Source of the DNA: [Clostridium] symbiosum
GTDB lineage: Bacteria > Bacillota > Clostridia > Lachnospirales > Lachnospiraceae
Assembly (NCBI GenBank): GCA_021769625.1
Contig: JAETSN010000013.1
Coordinates: forward strand, 1-64,000
Reading direction: 5' to 3'
Length of the DNA stretch: 64,000 bases
Below, in pieces: positions 18,341-26,234 of the stretch. Numbering within the stretch: position 1 is the stretch's first letter; the number at the start of each line of letters is the position of its first letter. Under the pieces are notes generated by a model. The model saw nothing but the letters and a program-made list of their open reading frames with translations. It had not been told where the DNA came from and did no database searches. A program made the translations under genes and the position numbers.

Positions 18341-19582
18341 TTATCCCGCCAGTTCCCGGAACACTTCCACCGCTTCCCTGTATTCCTCCCCGTCCCACAG
18401 TTCCACCGTTTTCCCGTCTCCCCTGCCGGAAATATCTTTCTCCCTGTCGATCTCTGTCAGAGTCCCATCCCACAGATAGATGATCTCGCAGGCACTCCCA
18501 TCCTCCTTCGCCAGATAAAAGCTCACCTGTCCTTCCGCGTTTCCGTCCTGCCGGAGAAGATAGCTGACATATACATGGTCATATGTTTCCTGTATCTCGT
18601 TTTTCATAAAATCTTCCGCTTTCTTTTGCAGCACAGGTATCTGTTCCCGCACCCTGTCTACCGATGCATAAGGCGCTTCGGAAATATCCTCGCCGGAGTG
18701 CGCCGCCCAAGACATATGCCCGTCTTTGGCGTCGATATAAAAATAATAATACTGATGCGTGATGATGTTCGTCCAGTTGACGCAGTACACCTCTCTTCCG
18801 TCGCGGGCATTCTCATCATAGTAGGAATTTTTGTCAAATCCTTCACCGTCTATCCCGTAAATATCAGCCAGTTTCTGCGCCGCGATCTCCTCCGCCTGCT
18901 GCATTGTAATGCCGCCGCCCTCCGTGTTTGCCGCGATCTTTACCTGTTCCTGTTCCTTCTCTGTCTCCAGCTTTGCCGCGTGCTCCTTCTCATAATGCTC
19001 CGCCCAGGCATATTCCCTCTTCACCGTAAAATCTATGATCTGGAGAAGTTCCTCATCCGTAAGTTCCCTCTCCGGCAGATAAAACGTATCGGTGGACGTC
19101 AGATAACAGAATTCATACGCCTCCGTCTCCTGTACGGTATCGACTTTCGTCACTTCCCCCTCCGGGAAGATCCCATCCTGATACTTCTGTCCCATCTCCC
19201 GGTAACGTTCCCTTTCTTCCGGTGTGTACTCTCTGGAAAAACTGCCGGCTGAAACCTGCTGCTCCGTCAATGTTTCCACATAAGTATCCTTCTCCTCGGC
19301 GGGCATCTGTTCCATTCTCTCCCGCACGATGGAGTTGACGAGCGCCCTCACCGGGACTGCTGCCGCGCCTGCCAGCGCCGCGGCCAGCACCGCGGCCGCC
19401 ACATTTCTCTTCCAGACTGCAATATGTCCCTTTGCCCTTCTGTTTCTACCGTTATCCTTCATCGCTTCACCGCATGCCCCCGCGGTTCCTTTTGTCCTTT
19501 CTTTTACATTCTCTATCACCGCTTTTCGCATCTCTTCCTTCATACAGATCCCGCTCACGCAATCCCTCAGTTCTGTTCCCAT
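18341..19582 (-). CDS. Probable anti-sigma factor with YcdB/YPEB-like repeats
   Basis: About 413 residues. The ATG at 19582 has AAAGGAG upstream and overlaps the sigma gene by 16 nt. The N-terminal 60 residues are cytoplasmic and basic, one membrane helix lies at about 61-80 (VAAAVLAAALAGAAAVP), and the rest is extracytoplasmic. A PepSY/YcdB-like segment is visible (EIAAQKLADIYGIDGEG, then YCVNWTNIITHQYYYFYID). Gene position directly after an ECF sigma factor and the one-helix topology suggest it holds the sigma factor inactive at the membrane. The anti-sigma role is inference. Confidence 0.75.
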   Translation of the reverse strand: MGTELRDCVSGICMKEEMRKAVIENVKERTKGTAGACGEAMKDNGRNRRAKGHIAVWKRNVAAAVLAAALAGAAAVPVRALVNSIVRERMEQMPAEEKDTYVETLTEQQVSAGSFSREYTPEERERYREMGQKYQDGIFPEGEVTKVDTVQETEAYEFCYLTSTDTFYLPERELTDEELLQIIDFTVKREYAWAEHYEKEHAAKLETEKEQEQVKIAANTEGGGITMQQAEEIAAQKLADIYGIDGEGFDKNSYYDENARDGREVYCVNWTNIITHQYYYFYIDAKDGHMSWAAHSGEDISEAPYASVDRVREQIPVLQKKAEDFMKNEIQETYDHVYVSYLLRQDGNAEGQVSFYLAKEDGSACEIIYLWDGTLTEIDREKDISGRGDGKTVELWDGEEYREAVEVFRELAG

Positions 19583-20106
19583 GACATCCGCTCCTTTCTC
19601 AACAATATGCCACATTCCCGAAACCTGCTCCCGGCACCGCCGCGGTCTTCATATCCGCCATACAGCGAAAGCCTCAGGCGTTCCCTTCCCCGCTGTATCC
19701 TCTTTTTGACGGCATTCGGCGTAATTCCCAGCATCCCTGCGATCTCAGCCGTCCTGTAGCCCTCGATATAATGCAGGTAAACAGCTTCCTTCAGCTTATC
19801 CGGCAGGTTCATCAGTTCCGTGAGCACCTCGCTCTGTTCCTGAAATTCGCAGTATTCCGCCACATCCTGAAGCTGCACCTCGGGGTGCCGCATCCTCCTT
19901 CTGTGCATATCCCTGCAGCGGTTCGCCGCGACTTTGATCAGCCATGCCTTTTCGTGTTCCTCATCATGGAATCCCGACGTCCTCTCCAAATATCTGCAGA
20001 AGGTATCCTGCACCGCGTCCTGGGCGTCCTGCTCATTGCAGAGCATAACAAGACATATCCTGAAAAGCATGTCTCCGTACTGCCCGACAGCTTCTTCCAC
20101 GCTCAT
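19567..20106 (-). CDS. ECF-type RNA polymerase sigma factor
   Basis: A 179-residue sigma-70 family protein. Region 2 reads LCNEQDAQDAVQDTFCRYLE and region 4 YRTAEIAGMLGITPNAVKKR, separated by a short linker, with no region 1.1 or 3: the ECF layout. A very strong AAGGAGG lies before the ATG. It is co-expressed with the membrane protein downstream, likely its anti-sigma partner. The targets are not visible here. Confidence 0.92.
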   Translation of the reverse strand: MSVEEAVGQYGDMLFRICLVMLCNEQDAQDAVQDTFCRYLERTSGFHDEEHEKAWLIKVAANRCRDMHRRRMRHPEVQLQDVAEYCEFQEQSEVLTELMNLPDKLKEAVYLHYIEGYRTAEIAGMLGITPNAVKKRIQRGRERLRLSLYGGYEDRGGAGSRFRECGILLRKERMSWEQN

Positions 20107-20295
20107 CCTCTCTCCACCTCCTTCATCCGTTTCCCACAGTCTTTGTTCTCCTCTTCACATATAACACGCATACGATATGCCAAAAGTGCCATGTCCATTC
20201 CAAAAATATTTTATAGCATTATACAGGTAAAAGTGGTAAAGTAGAATATGTAGATTTTGTAAACATTAATAAGAAGAGCTATTTGCGCCTGCACA

Positions 20296-20329
20296 ATGCG
20301 TAAAAAACACGCATGCGTAAAGGACACGC
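20296..20329. repeat. Tandem repeat of a 17-bp unit
   Basis: ATGCGTAAAAAACACGC is followed at once by ATGCGTAAAGGACACGC (15 of 17 identical). Each copy is a small hairpin (GCGT/ACGC). It lies just upstream of the DUF975 genes, in the divergent gap to the sigma gene, and could be an operator or leader structure. Confidence 0.6.
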
Positions 20330-20369
20330 ATGAAAGTTGGCAGGCTGCAGAAAGGACATGGCAATCAGA

Positions 20370-21161
20370 ATGACATATATGACATTTTCACAACTGAAAA
20401 ATTCCGCCAGAGCACGCCTTCGTCCTGTCATCGGCAAACTTGTCGGCGCCACAGCTATCTGTTACGGCCTCGAGGCCCTCGCAGGCAGTTCTTCCTCCGT
20501 TTCCTCCGCTTTTGTACAGTCCTTTGCGCTCCAGACGGTCTGGTATTTTCTTTTTACGGTACTGGCAGGTACTTTCGCCGGTATGCTGGGCATCGGATTC
20601 CGTTATATGATGCTGAAGGGTTACTGCGGACGCCCCATCAATATCAGCGATCTGTTTTACCCTTTTACAAATCAGGTGAAAACAGGCCTTGCGGTTTCCC
20701 TCATCATGTCCCTGATCTCCACGATTCCCACAATGCCTGCCTATATTTTCTTTTTGCGTTTTAATATGGAATTTGAAAAAATGAATATCGCAGCGCTCTC
20801 TTCTCCCCTTAATGCTTCTGCCGTTACCATGCCGCCCGAAGTGATGATGCTGCTGGCATACGCCCTTTTTTGTTACACGCCCGCCATTATCATTATCACA
20901 ATACTGCAGATCATCTATTCCCAGGTTTCCTATCTGATGCTGGATTTTCCTTCCGGTACGGTAAAACAGTTGTTCCGAGACAGCCGGCTTCTCATGCGCG
21001 GACACAAAGGGCGTTATTTCTATATTCAGGTAAGCCTTATCCCGATCACCCTGATCGGCGGCATGTTCACATGTGGTATCGGCATGCTGTGGATCGCGCC
21101 CTTTATCTATGCTGTGGAGACGGAATTTTATCTGGATCTGGTGACAAAACGGAGAATGTGA
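20370..21161 (+). CDS. DUF975 family membrane protein, copy 1
   Basis: About 263 residues with five to six hydrophobic helices. The start at 20370 (MTYMTFSQLKNSAR) is chosen by alignment with the neighbouring paralogue, whose product begins MDSYMTYPQLKASAK. An AAAGGA lies 13 nt upstream and an ATG at 20358 is an alternative. The conserved block MLDFPSGTVKQLFRDSRLLM and the C-terminal TCGIGMLWIAPFIYAVETEF are shared with copy 2. DUF975 proteins are integral membrane proteins of unknown function, common in Firmicutes. Confidence 0.88.
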   Translation: MTYMTFSQLKNSARARLRPVIGKLVGATAICYGLEALAGSSSSVSSAFVQSFALQTVWYFLFTVLAGTFAGMLGIGFRYMMLKGYCGRPINISDLFYPFTNQVKTGLAVSLIMSLISTIPTMPAYIFFLRFNMEFEKMNIAALSSPLNASAVTMPPEVMMLLAYALFCYTPAIIIITILQIIYSQVSYLMLDFPSGTVKQLFRDSRLLMRGHKGRYFYIQVSLIPITLIGGMFTCGIGMLWIAPFIYAVETEFYLDLVTKRRM

Positions 21162-21208
21162 CTTTACGCCGTTCTCCTGTTCACAAACATTTATAAAAGG
21201 AGTATGCC

Positions 21209-21940
21209 ATGGATTCTTATATGACTTATCCCCAACTAAAGGCCTCCGCAAAGGAACGGATGAAACCTGTCACCGGCGAACTCATCGGCGTCACCGTTAT
21301 CCTGCTCGCCCTCCGCATCGCGATCCTGCTGTTTTCATCCCGTCCTTACCTGAATTTTATAAAACCGTTTGTCCTCCGATGTGTCCTGAACAGTCTTCTT
21401 GCCGTATTGTTCAACGCGCTTTTGGGCATGCTGCAGATCGGTTATCACTATATCGTTTTAAAGGTCCACTGTGATCAGCCCTTTTCCGCCGGTGATATTT
21501 TCTATGCTTTCTCCCGTCAGACAAAAAGCAGTTTCCTGCTGGCCGCTTTTATGTCGGTCATCTCTGTTGTACCTTTGATGCCCTACCATATATTATTGAA
21601 CTGGTACGTCAACTCGTCGAAGATCATGCCGTTTGCAGCCAAATTCTTCACTTATATACCCGCCGTTATCCTGATGCTCATACTAAAACTGTTTTACGCC
21701 CAGATATACTTCCTGATGCTTGATTTTCCTTCCTGTCCGATAAAACAGTTGCTGAAGAACAGCCGCCGGCTCATGCGGGGGCATAAAAAACGCCTGTTAT
21801 TTATCCAACTACGGCTCTATCTGTTCTTCCTGATCGGCTGTATATGCACCTGCGGCATCGGTACATTGTGGATAAATCCCTTTATTTATATGGTAAATGC
21901 CAAATTTTATCTGGATCTGGTGACAAAGCAGAGTCCGTGA
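21209..21940 (+). CDS. DUF975 family membrane protein, copy 2
   Basis: A 243-residue paralogue of the preceding gene, 47 nt downstream, with AAAGGAG 7 nt before the ATG. Shared blocks include MLDFPSCPIKQLLKNSRRLM, RGHKKR and CTCGIGTLWINPFIYMV. The pair arose by tandem duplication and is probably one operon. It may help organise the cell envelope; that is a guess. Confidence 0.88.
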   Translation: MDSYMTYPQLKASAKERMKPVTGELIGVTVILLALRIAILLFSSRPYLNFIKPFVLRCVLNSLLAVLFNALLGMLQIGYHYIVLKVHCDQPFSAGDIFYAFSRQTKSSFLLAAFMSVISVVPLMPYHILLNWYVNSSKIMPFAAKFFTYIPAVILMLILKLFYAQIYFLMLDFPSCPIKQLLKNSRRLMRGHKKRLLFIQLRLYLFFLIGCICTCGIGTLWINPFIYMVNAKFYLDLVTKQSP

Positions 21941-21961
21941 AATACCCCGCAGTCAGGTATA

Positions 21962-23539
21962 TTACCGGTAATCCTCGCCTTCCACAGTCCCCGTATAGTC
22001 CCAGTTCTTTCCCATATCCTTCGATTCATACAGCCCGTAGACCCAGATGCCGTCCTCATAGTAATCCCCGTTCGGTCCCTGTCCTGCCATCATATATAAA
22101 GTACCGTCTTCCTTCCATATCTTATCCGGCATGATAAAGGGATTATATAATGCGCCATCCGGCAGTTTGATCTCCGCCGAAGGATAGGTGATCTCCTGAA
22201 AGCTTTTCCCGCCGTCCTCCGTCCGGTACAGAGACCCCAGGCTTCCACCGCTGTAAGCAAGGCAGGAAAAACCGATCTCCTCTCCGTCCAGAAAATCGAT
22301 CCATCTTGCAGATCCGCCGTGCCCCAGATAAGGATCCGGATTTACCACCGAAGTATTCACGCCGCCTTCCGCCTTTAAAAGCACATAATAGCTGCTGCCC
22401 GCCGCCCGATCAACGCCCACCATCCGAAGTTCCGTGCCGTCCTTTTTCCTGTAAAAACAGTCCGCCTCATAGCCCTTCCATTCTTCGGGCATTTCCTCAG
22501 GAAGTTCCGCCTGCGGCGTCTCTCCGTCCGCCCCGGATATGTTTTCCCCCCCGGATGCATTTCCCTTCCCGGATGCACCTTCCTCCCGCGCCGCGCCATC
22601 CACCCCATTCACCTGATCCTGCCATACCTCCAGCGAATCCTTTTCTACGGCTCGGTACAGCGCGTTATATAATTCCGTCCTGTCATAGTTTTCCAGATAA
22701 GGCGCCAGCTCAAAATAGCGCCTGTTATTTTCTTCAAAGTAACCGATCCTGTCAAAGCCCACCGTTTCCTGCAGGCCTTCCACAAGATCGCAGCAGGCGT
22801 TGCTGAAAGATTCCACCTCCCCCGGCTGTCTGCCGTGGAATCCCACGACAGGAACATAAACCGCCTCTCCATTCCCATCTTCGCTTTTTTCAAACTCCGT
22901 GATCCTGTTATGTCCGTAGGAAAACTGCTGTGCCAGATAACCGAACCAGGACTCCTCATAATCATCCGTCATCCGGAAATCATTGTTCACGGAAAATGTA
23001 AAACCATCCGCCTGAAAATAATATTTTCCATTTTCTTCTTCCAGGTAAGTGACCTCATTATCGTAGCGTTCCGTGATCGCAGAGATGATCTCCTCCCTGC
23101 TGTACTCCTCAAACTCCCCCGACTCACTGTAATATACAATGATAGGTTCCCTCGCTCTCATGCCGCTTTGGGAATCCGCCTCGCGGTCCATCAGGATGAT
23201 CTCCACGCCCGCCGGATAGAACCGCACTTCCCAGTTATCTTCCTGCAGCGTCTCTCCCCAGTTAAAGACCATAAAATCCTCCGTTTTTATCTTTTCGCCG
23301 TCCCGCTGCACGATCAACCTTCCCTTTGTCATATCGGGATACGATGACATGGAAAGAGGCGATCCCGCCGCGTCTCCCCGCATCTGAAAAATAACCGCAG
23401 TCCTGCCGTCCGGAGATTCCTTTCGTTCGATAAAGGTGATCTTGTAATCCGTCTCGTAACTGTACCATCCCAAAAAACTGAGCAGAACCATCGCCGCAAT
23501 GCCCACTGCCATCAATACAGATTTTATATGATCTCTCAT
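21962..23539 (-). CDS. Membrane-anchored protein with BNR-like repeats, function unknown
   Basis: About 525 residues. The start MRDHIKSV at 23539 (AAAGAGGG 7 nt upstream) is preferred because the promoter -10 box lies only 13 nt before the alternative ATG at 23572. One N-terminal helix (VLMAVGIAAMVLLSFLGW) acts as signal anchor. Near the C-terminus two Asp-box-like motifs, TEDGGKSFQ and SKDMGKNWD, suggest a beta-propeller of the sialidase/BNR fold, but no catalytic set is recognised. A Gly/Glu-rich low-complexity linker lies at about residues 325-345. It converges with the DUF975 pair. Confidence 0.78.
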   Translation of the reverse strand: MRDHIKSVLMAVGIAAMVLLSFLGWYSYETDYKITFIERKESPDGRTAVIFQMRGDAAGSPLSMSSYPDMTKGRLIVQRDGEKIKTEDFMVFNWGETLQEDNWEVRFYPAGVEIILMDREADSQSGMRAREPIIVYYSESGEFEEYSREEIISAITERYDNEVTYLEEENGKYYFQADGFTFSVNNDFRMTDDYEESWFGYLAQQFSYGHNRITEFEKSEDGNGEAVYVPVVGFHGRQPGEVESFSNACCDLVEGLQETVGFDRIGYFEENNRRYFELAPYLENYDRTELYNALYRAVEKDSLEVWQDQVNGVDGAAREEGASGKGNASGGENISGADGETPQAELPEEMPEEWKGYEADCFYRKKDGTELRMVGVDRAAGSSYYVLLKAEGGVNTSVVNPDPYLGHGGSARWIDFLDGEEIGFSCLAYSGGSLGSLYRTEDGGKSFQEITYPSAEIKLPDGALYNPFIMPDKIWKEDGTLYMMAGQGPNGDYYEDGIWVYGLYESKDMGKNWDYTGTVEGEDYR

Positions 23540-23584
23540 GCCACGCCCTCTTTCCTGCACCTGCCTGTTCATTATCTTTTCCCC

Positions 23585-23613
23585 ATTATACCCGATGGTA
23601 CATCAAATAACAA
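23585..23613 (-). promoter_or_regulatory. Promoter of the BNR-like protein gene
   Basis: The minus strand reads TTGTTA (23613-23608), a 17-bp spacer and a perfect TATAAT (23590-23585). Transcription would start near 23578, which decides for the downstream start codon. Confidence 0.7.
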
Positions 23614-23642
23614 CCTCACTCTCCTATGCAAAAACCGCATCC

Positions 23643-23900
23643 CTACCTCCCCGGTTTGTTTACGGGGAACAGGTCTCTCCTCGCAGCCATTTCGATATGA
23701 CAGGCATCATTGTAGGAATTCACTGGCATTTCAAGCGTAACTGCTGTTTTTACACCATTAGCGTCAATGAGAGGACGAGAAGCAAACGATATTTTGATGA
23801 CGATCTGACCTCTGCGGTACCATAATATTGGTTTAGTTAGCAGCGGATGCCGGGATGAAAATGAACTTCTCCATCCCGGCATCCGCTGCTGACATATCAC
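23643..23900 (-). CDS. Possible 85-residue ORF of unknown nature
   Basis: The C-terminal 60 residues look protein-like (GQIVIKISFASRPLIDANGV and later CHIEMAARRDLFPVNKPGR), but the first 20 residues are encoded by a strong hairpin and no ribosome-binding site is seen. It may be a gene remnant or a repeat-borne sequence rather than a working gene. Confidence 0.25.
   Translation of the reverse strand: MICQQRMPGWRSSFSSRHPLLTKPILWYRRGQIVIKISFASRPLIDANGVKTAVTLEMPVNSYNDACHIEMAARRDLFPVNKPGR
23840..23889. terminator. 18-bp perfect hairpin downstream of the small membrane gene
   Basis: GCAGCGGATGCCGGGATG (23840-23857) pairs with its exact complement at 23872-23889 around 14 nt. It begins 16 nt after the stop codon of the gene at 23905, but no U tract follows on either strand, so termination is only probable. 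Confidence 0.5.
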
Positions 23901-23904
23901 CTAT

Positions 23905-24048
23905 TCAATCATAAAGCGATTTCCCATATTTCACTTTCCCGTATATTTTCTGCCCCAGCACAACAAACAGAGACACTAAGAGGTACAGGGTAGATGCCAC
24001 GCCTGTCACAACGTCCAAAATAAGAACAAGTATATATCCGATATTCAT
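23905..24048 (-). CDS. Small membrane protein (47 residues)
   Basis: The ATG at 24048 has AAAGGAG 11 nt upstream. The product has two hydrophobic stretches (YILVLILDVVTGVASTLYLL and VSLFVVLG) and ends in a basic tail (GKVKYGKSLYD). No family recognised. An upstream ATG at 24069 would add seven residues. Confidence 0.5.
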   Translation of the reverse strand: MNIGYILVLILDVVTGVASTLYLLVSLFVVLGQKIYGKVKYGKSLYD

Positions 24049-24290
24049 AATATTATTTTCTCCTTTCATTCCGTCCGCCCGTCTGAGCGGGTACGCAGCC
24101 AACGCCTGCGCGCTCCGCGTGCAGGTTTATGCTAAACTAAGAGGAACACACTTCTGTTTTCATCTTGCTGTCCGATCTATGTCCGCACATTGCCGCATGC
24201 CAAAACAAACCCATGCACAGCTATATGCGGGCGATTTCCGGATTTCTCCATATTTTTCTGTTATGATCTTTTAGGAATGTAAAGGAACTC

Positions 24291-24722
24291 TTATTTTTCT
24301 CCATCTTGCCTGTGGATGTAATGTAAGATGACGGTATTGCTGAACACTTCGCATGATCCGTCTAGAGAACGGGCCGTCTGCCCTGAAAAAAATGTATCCG
24401 AAAAAACACCTGCCGGAAGGATGCCGGCGGCATTATTAGTACTGTACCGTGAATTGATCCGCTGCGCCGTTTTGCGCGGTATAAACGCTGCATTTCCCTG
24501 CGTCTGTCCTGTGGGAACATACGCCTGCGCCGGAATGCCTTTCTGCGTTGTATTGAAAACAGAAACCTCCGCTTCCTGCCCTGCGCTGCCGGGAGCCGTC
24601 TCCTGATACGCCAAATAAGGGTCTGCCTGCCCATTGTCAAAACAGATCCTTGAAAAAAGAATGCATATGGTACATAAGGCCCACATCCACGCGGCGCTTT
24701 TCCCGTTCTTTTTCAGGCGCAT
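24291..24722 (-). CDS. Hypothetical protein with N-terminal membrane anchor
   Basis: 143 residues with GGGAG 6 nt before the ATG. A basic start (MRLKKNGK) is followed by one helix (AAWMWALCTICILFSRI) and a low-complexity Gln/Thr/Ala-rich exported part. No family recognised. The 188-bp gap downstream (24103-24290) shows nothing clear. Confidence 0.5.
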   Translation of the reverse strand: MRLKKNGKSAAWMWALCTICILFSRICFDNGQADPYLAYQETAPGSAGQEAEVSVFNTTQKGIPAQAYVPTGQTQGNAAFIPRKTAQRINSRYSTNNAAGILPAGVFSDTFFSGQTARSLDGSCEVFSNTVILHYIHRQDGEK

Positions 24723-24888
24723 GAAACGCTCCCTTCATGCAGAGTATCATCTTCCCGCTTCCGCATATGGAGATCAAAACAGACAGCATTTCAGCCTGCG
24801 TCTGACCTCCGCAGATCGTCATTACCGCTGTTTCGCAGCGAAGAACCACACTCGCCTCACTGCCAGGCAGCGGTAATCGATATAAATT

Positions 24889-26008
24889 TTATATTTCCTG
24901 CGGCGGCCTGTGGATCCATTTCAGATAGGCGTTGATAAAGGAATCCAGCGCGCCGTCCATCACCGCGTCCACATTGCCGCTCTCTTCCTCCGTCCGCAGA
25001 TCTTTTACCAGCTTATATGGCTGCATCACATAGGAACGGATCTGGTTGCCCCAGCCGATCTCCTTGACATCGCCACGAATATCGGAAAGCTTATCCGCAT
25101 TCTCCTCCTGCTTCAACATATAGAGCTTTGCCTTCAGCATCTGCATCGCTTTATCCTTGTTCTGGAACTGGCTCCGCTCGTTCTGGCAGGTCACAACGAT
25201 GCCTGTCGGGAAGTGCGTGATACGGATCGCGGAGGACGTTTTATTGATGTGCTGCCCGCCGGCGCCGCTGCTTCGGTAGGTATCGATCCTGATATCCTCG
25301 TCCTTCACCTCGATGTCCAGATCTTCCTCGATATCCGGCATCACATCCAGCGAGACAAAAGATGTCTGCCGCTTGCCCTGGGCATTGAAAGGAGAAATCC
25401 TCACAAGGCGGTGTACGCCCTTTTCGGATTTCAGATAGCCGTAGGCGTTTTCACCGTTGATCTGGAAAGTCACAGACTTAATGCCCGCCTCGTCCCCGTC
25501 CAGCATATCCAGCGTCTCGACCTGATAGCCTTTCTTTTCCGCCCATCTCGTATACATGCGATAGAGCATGCTGCACCAATCGCAGCTCTCCGTGCCGCCG
25601 GCGCCCGCATTCAGCTTCAGGATCGCGTTGTTCTTATCGTATTCGCCGTCCAGCAGCGTGCTGATGCGCACGTTCTCAAAGGTGCGGATAAAATCATCCA
25701 GTTCCTGCCTGATCTCCGGCACCAGTTCCGCATCTTCCTCTTCGTAACCCATCTCGATCAAAGTCAGGATGTCCTCGTACTGCTGGGACAATCCGTTCAT
25801 CGTATCCACGATATCCTTTAACTGTTTGGATTCTATCACCTTTTTGTTGGAAATTTCAGGGTCGTCCCAAAAGCCCGGCGCCTGCATTTCCATCTCTAAT
25901 TCTTCGATTCTCTTCTCCCTGTCAGCGAGGTTAAAGTGAATCCCTCACTTCCGCTAAAGGTGTCTCGTAAGCAAGGAGTTCCTGCTTCATATTATCCAGT
26001 TCTACCAT
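24889..26008 (-). CDS. prfB: Peptide chain release factor 2, +1 programmed frameshift
   Basis: The gene starts at the ATG at 26008 (AAGGTGG upstream). The zero frame encodes 25 residues, MVELDNMKQELLAYETPLAE then VRDSL, and stops at TAA (25933-25931). Skipping one base continues as NLADREKRIEELEMEMQAPG through the main frame to 24889, giving about 372 residues, normal for RF2. The tripeptide SPF (RISPFNAQG) gives UGA/UAA specificity and GGQ (SSGAGGQHINK) releases the peptide. The +1 shift normally autoregulates RF2 at UGA; here the codon is UAA. Automated callers may start it at 25893. Confidence 0.93.
25930..25945 (-). other. RF2 +1 frameshift site with UAA instead of UGA
   Basis: The minus strand reads AGG GAT TCA CTT TAA C in the zero frame. 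The canonical site is AGG GGG TAT CTT TGA C. The CTT slip codon and the Shine-Dalgarno-like AGGG at the right distance are kept, but the stop is TAA, giving Asn where homologues have Asp (SLDL to SLNL). Confidence 0.85.
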
Positions 26009-26081
26009 TAACAAAATCACCACCTTATTATTAAATAATTGAGCGAAAGCGAAATTATGCTACGGTGCAATTTGCGCAGCA

Positions 26082-26202
26082 AATCGCAGCGGTTCCCGTA
26101 TTTCTTATCGGTTATACCCGACCCGCAAACACTTCGTTTTTTGCTCGTATCGCCGCTTGCAAAACAACGGCTCAATCGCAGCGGTTCCCGTATTTCTTAT
26201 CG
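26082..26202. repeat. 29-bp perfect direct repeat between secA and prfB
   Basis: AATCGCAGCGGTTCCCGTAT and the next nine bases (TTCTTATCG) occur at 26082-26110 and again at 26174-26202. A third partial copy of the end (ATTTCTTATCG) follows at 26210-26220. No gene is present in 26009-26234. Confidence 0.7.
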
Positions 26203-26234
26203 CTTTCAATATTTCTTATCGTTTCACGTACTAT

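Noticed and set aside
24889-25893. prfB as an ordinary 334-codon gene starting at 25893
   Set aside because: The upstream zero frame matches the RF2 N-terminus and the frameshift context is present, so the short start would remove a conserved helix.
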